Source: CAYJGN01 sp964369635
GTDB taxonomy: Bacteria > Bacillota > Clostridia > Oscillospirales > Ruminococcaceae
Reading direction: 5' to 3'
Length of the DNA stretch: 13,717 nt
Assembly (NCBI GenBank): GCA_964369635.1
Contig: CAYJGN010000049.1
Coordinates: 1 to 13,717, forward strand
Shown: in pieces, positions 13,400 to 13,717 of the stretch
Numbering within the stretch: position 1 is the first letter of the stretch
How the letters are laid out: every line of letters begins with the position of its first letter
Notes under the pieces: generated by a model
Databases searched by the model: none
Seen by the model: the letters and a program-made list of their open reading frames with translations, nothing else
What the model was told of the DNA's origin: nothing
Position numbers and translations under genes: made by a program

Positions 13400-13401
13400 T
13401 A

Positions 13402-13435
13402 AAAATCCCCCACACTTCTTTGTGTGGGGTTTTTG
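13402..13435 (+). terminator. Terminator of the rpsF-ssb-rpsR operon
   Basis: CCCCACAC (13408-13415) and GTGTGGGG (13422-13429) form a perfect GC-rich 8-bp stem with a 6-base loop. It is preceded by an A run and followed by TTTTTG. It begins just after the rpsR stop codon. Confidence 0.92.
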
Positions 13436-13465
13436 TTGTGATAAATTAATGGAGGAAATTATATT

Positions 13466-13717
13466 ATGCTAACAGAAAAAAAGATTGAATTCATAAACTT
13501 TATGCTTGAAGCAGAAGTTCTTCGCTTTGGTGATTTCGTCACAAAAAGCGGTCGAAACACCCCTTACTTCATAAACAGCGGAAACTACAAGACAGGAATG
13601 CAGATATCAAAGCTCGGTGAGTTTTATGCAGACCTTATAGTCGAGAAATGCACCGATAACTATAACGCGCTATTCGGCCCCGCATATAAAGGCATACCGC
13701 TTGCCACCACCACTTCA
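13466..13717 (+). CDS. pyrE: Orotate phosphoribosyltransferase (3' end outside window)
   Basis: PyrE joins orotate to PRPP to give OMP in pyrimidine synthesis. The 84 codons visible match the family N-terminus: LRFGDFVTKSGRNTPYFINS (Lys27, Ser28 and Arg30 in the substrate region), YKTG, LGEFYADLI, and FGPAYKGIPLA (70-80), which is highly specific for PyrE. GGAGG at 13451-13455 is 10 bases before the ATG. It starts only 30 bases after the ribosomal operon terminator stem, with no clear PyrR attenuator and only a weak promoter candidate (TTGTGT at 13420 and TAAATT at 13442, 16-base spacer). The frame stays open to the window edge. Confidence 0.93.
   Translation, partial: MLTEKKIEFINFMLEAEVLRFGDFVTKSGRNTPYFINSGNYKTGMQISKLGEFYADLIVEKCTDNYNALFGPAYKGIPLATTTS

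Overview
The window is 13.7 kb of chromosomal DNA from a low-GC Gram-positive bacterium, most likely a member of Bacillota class Clostridia; an Oscillospirales/Ruminococcaceae-like gut lineage is a guess. The evidence is AT-rich DNA with strong AGGAGG ribosome binding sites, a T-box leader on tyrosyl-tRNA synthetase, a lipoprotein with a Gram-positive-style signal, a bacterial sigma-A type promoter with perfect consensus, a zinc-type ribosomal protein S18, and the asd-dapA-dapB and rpsF-ssb-rpsR gene orders. No tRNA, rRNA, CRISPR array, prophage or transposase gene is visible.

Layout. Positions 1-3166 (+) are the end of a lysine/diaminopimelate operon: asd (5' end outside the window), dapA, dapB, and a free-standing two-ACT-domain protein that overlaps dapB by one base and resembles the regulatory half of aspartate kinase. 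A bidirectional-looking terminator (about 3281-3312) separates this from a minus-strand lipoprotein of unknown function (3355-3924). Positions 3990-4280 hold a gene-less, palindrome-rich element with near-matching inverted ends, which looks like a miniature (MITE-like) repeat. From 4470 to about 10380 everything is on the minus strand. It consists of a DUF1835/DUF3658-like protein, a nucleoside hydrolase, a stomatin/SPFH membrane protein, tyrS under a tyrosine T-box, and prfB (release factor 2, without the usual programmed frameshift). These are mostly separate transcription units, with their own promoters and, for several, clear hairpin terminators. From 10456 to the right edge genes run on the plus strand: a RING/zinc-ribbon membrane protein translationally coupled to galU, then rpsF-ssb-rpsR behind a perfect consensus promoter, a strong terminator, and the start of pyrE, which runs off the window.

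Function. The content is mostly housekeeping: cell-wall and lysine precursor synthesis, translation (TyrRS, RF2, S6, S18), DNA replication and repair (SSB), UDP-glucose supply, and pyrimidine and nucleoside metabolism. I see no obvious new multi-gene defence or mobile system. The most interesting items are regulatory or small in scale. They are the rpsF leader (a hairpin whose left arm can instead pair with the rpsF Shine-Dalgarno, and which contains a four-leucine mini-ORF), the aspartokinase-like ACT protein coupled to dapB, the frameshift-free prfB, the palindromic element near 4 kb, and the overlapping RING/DUF2628-like and galU pair.
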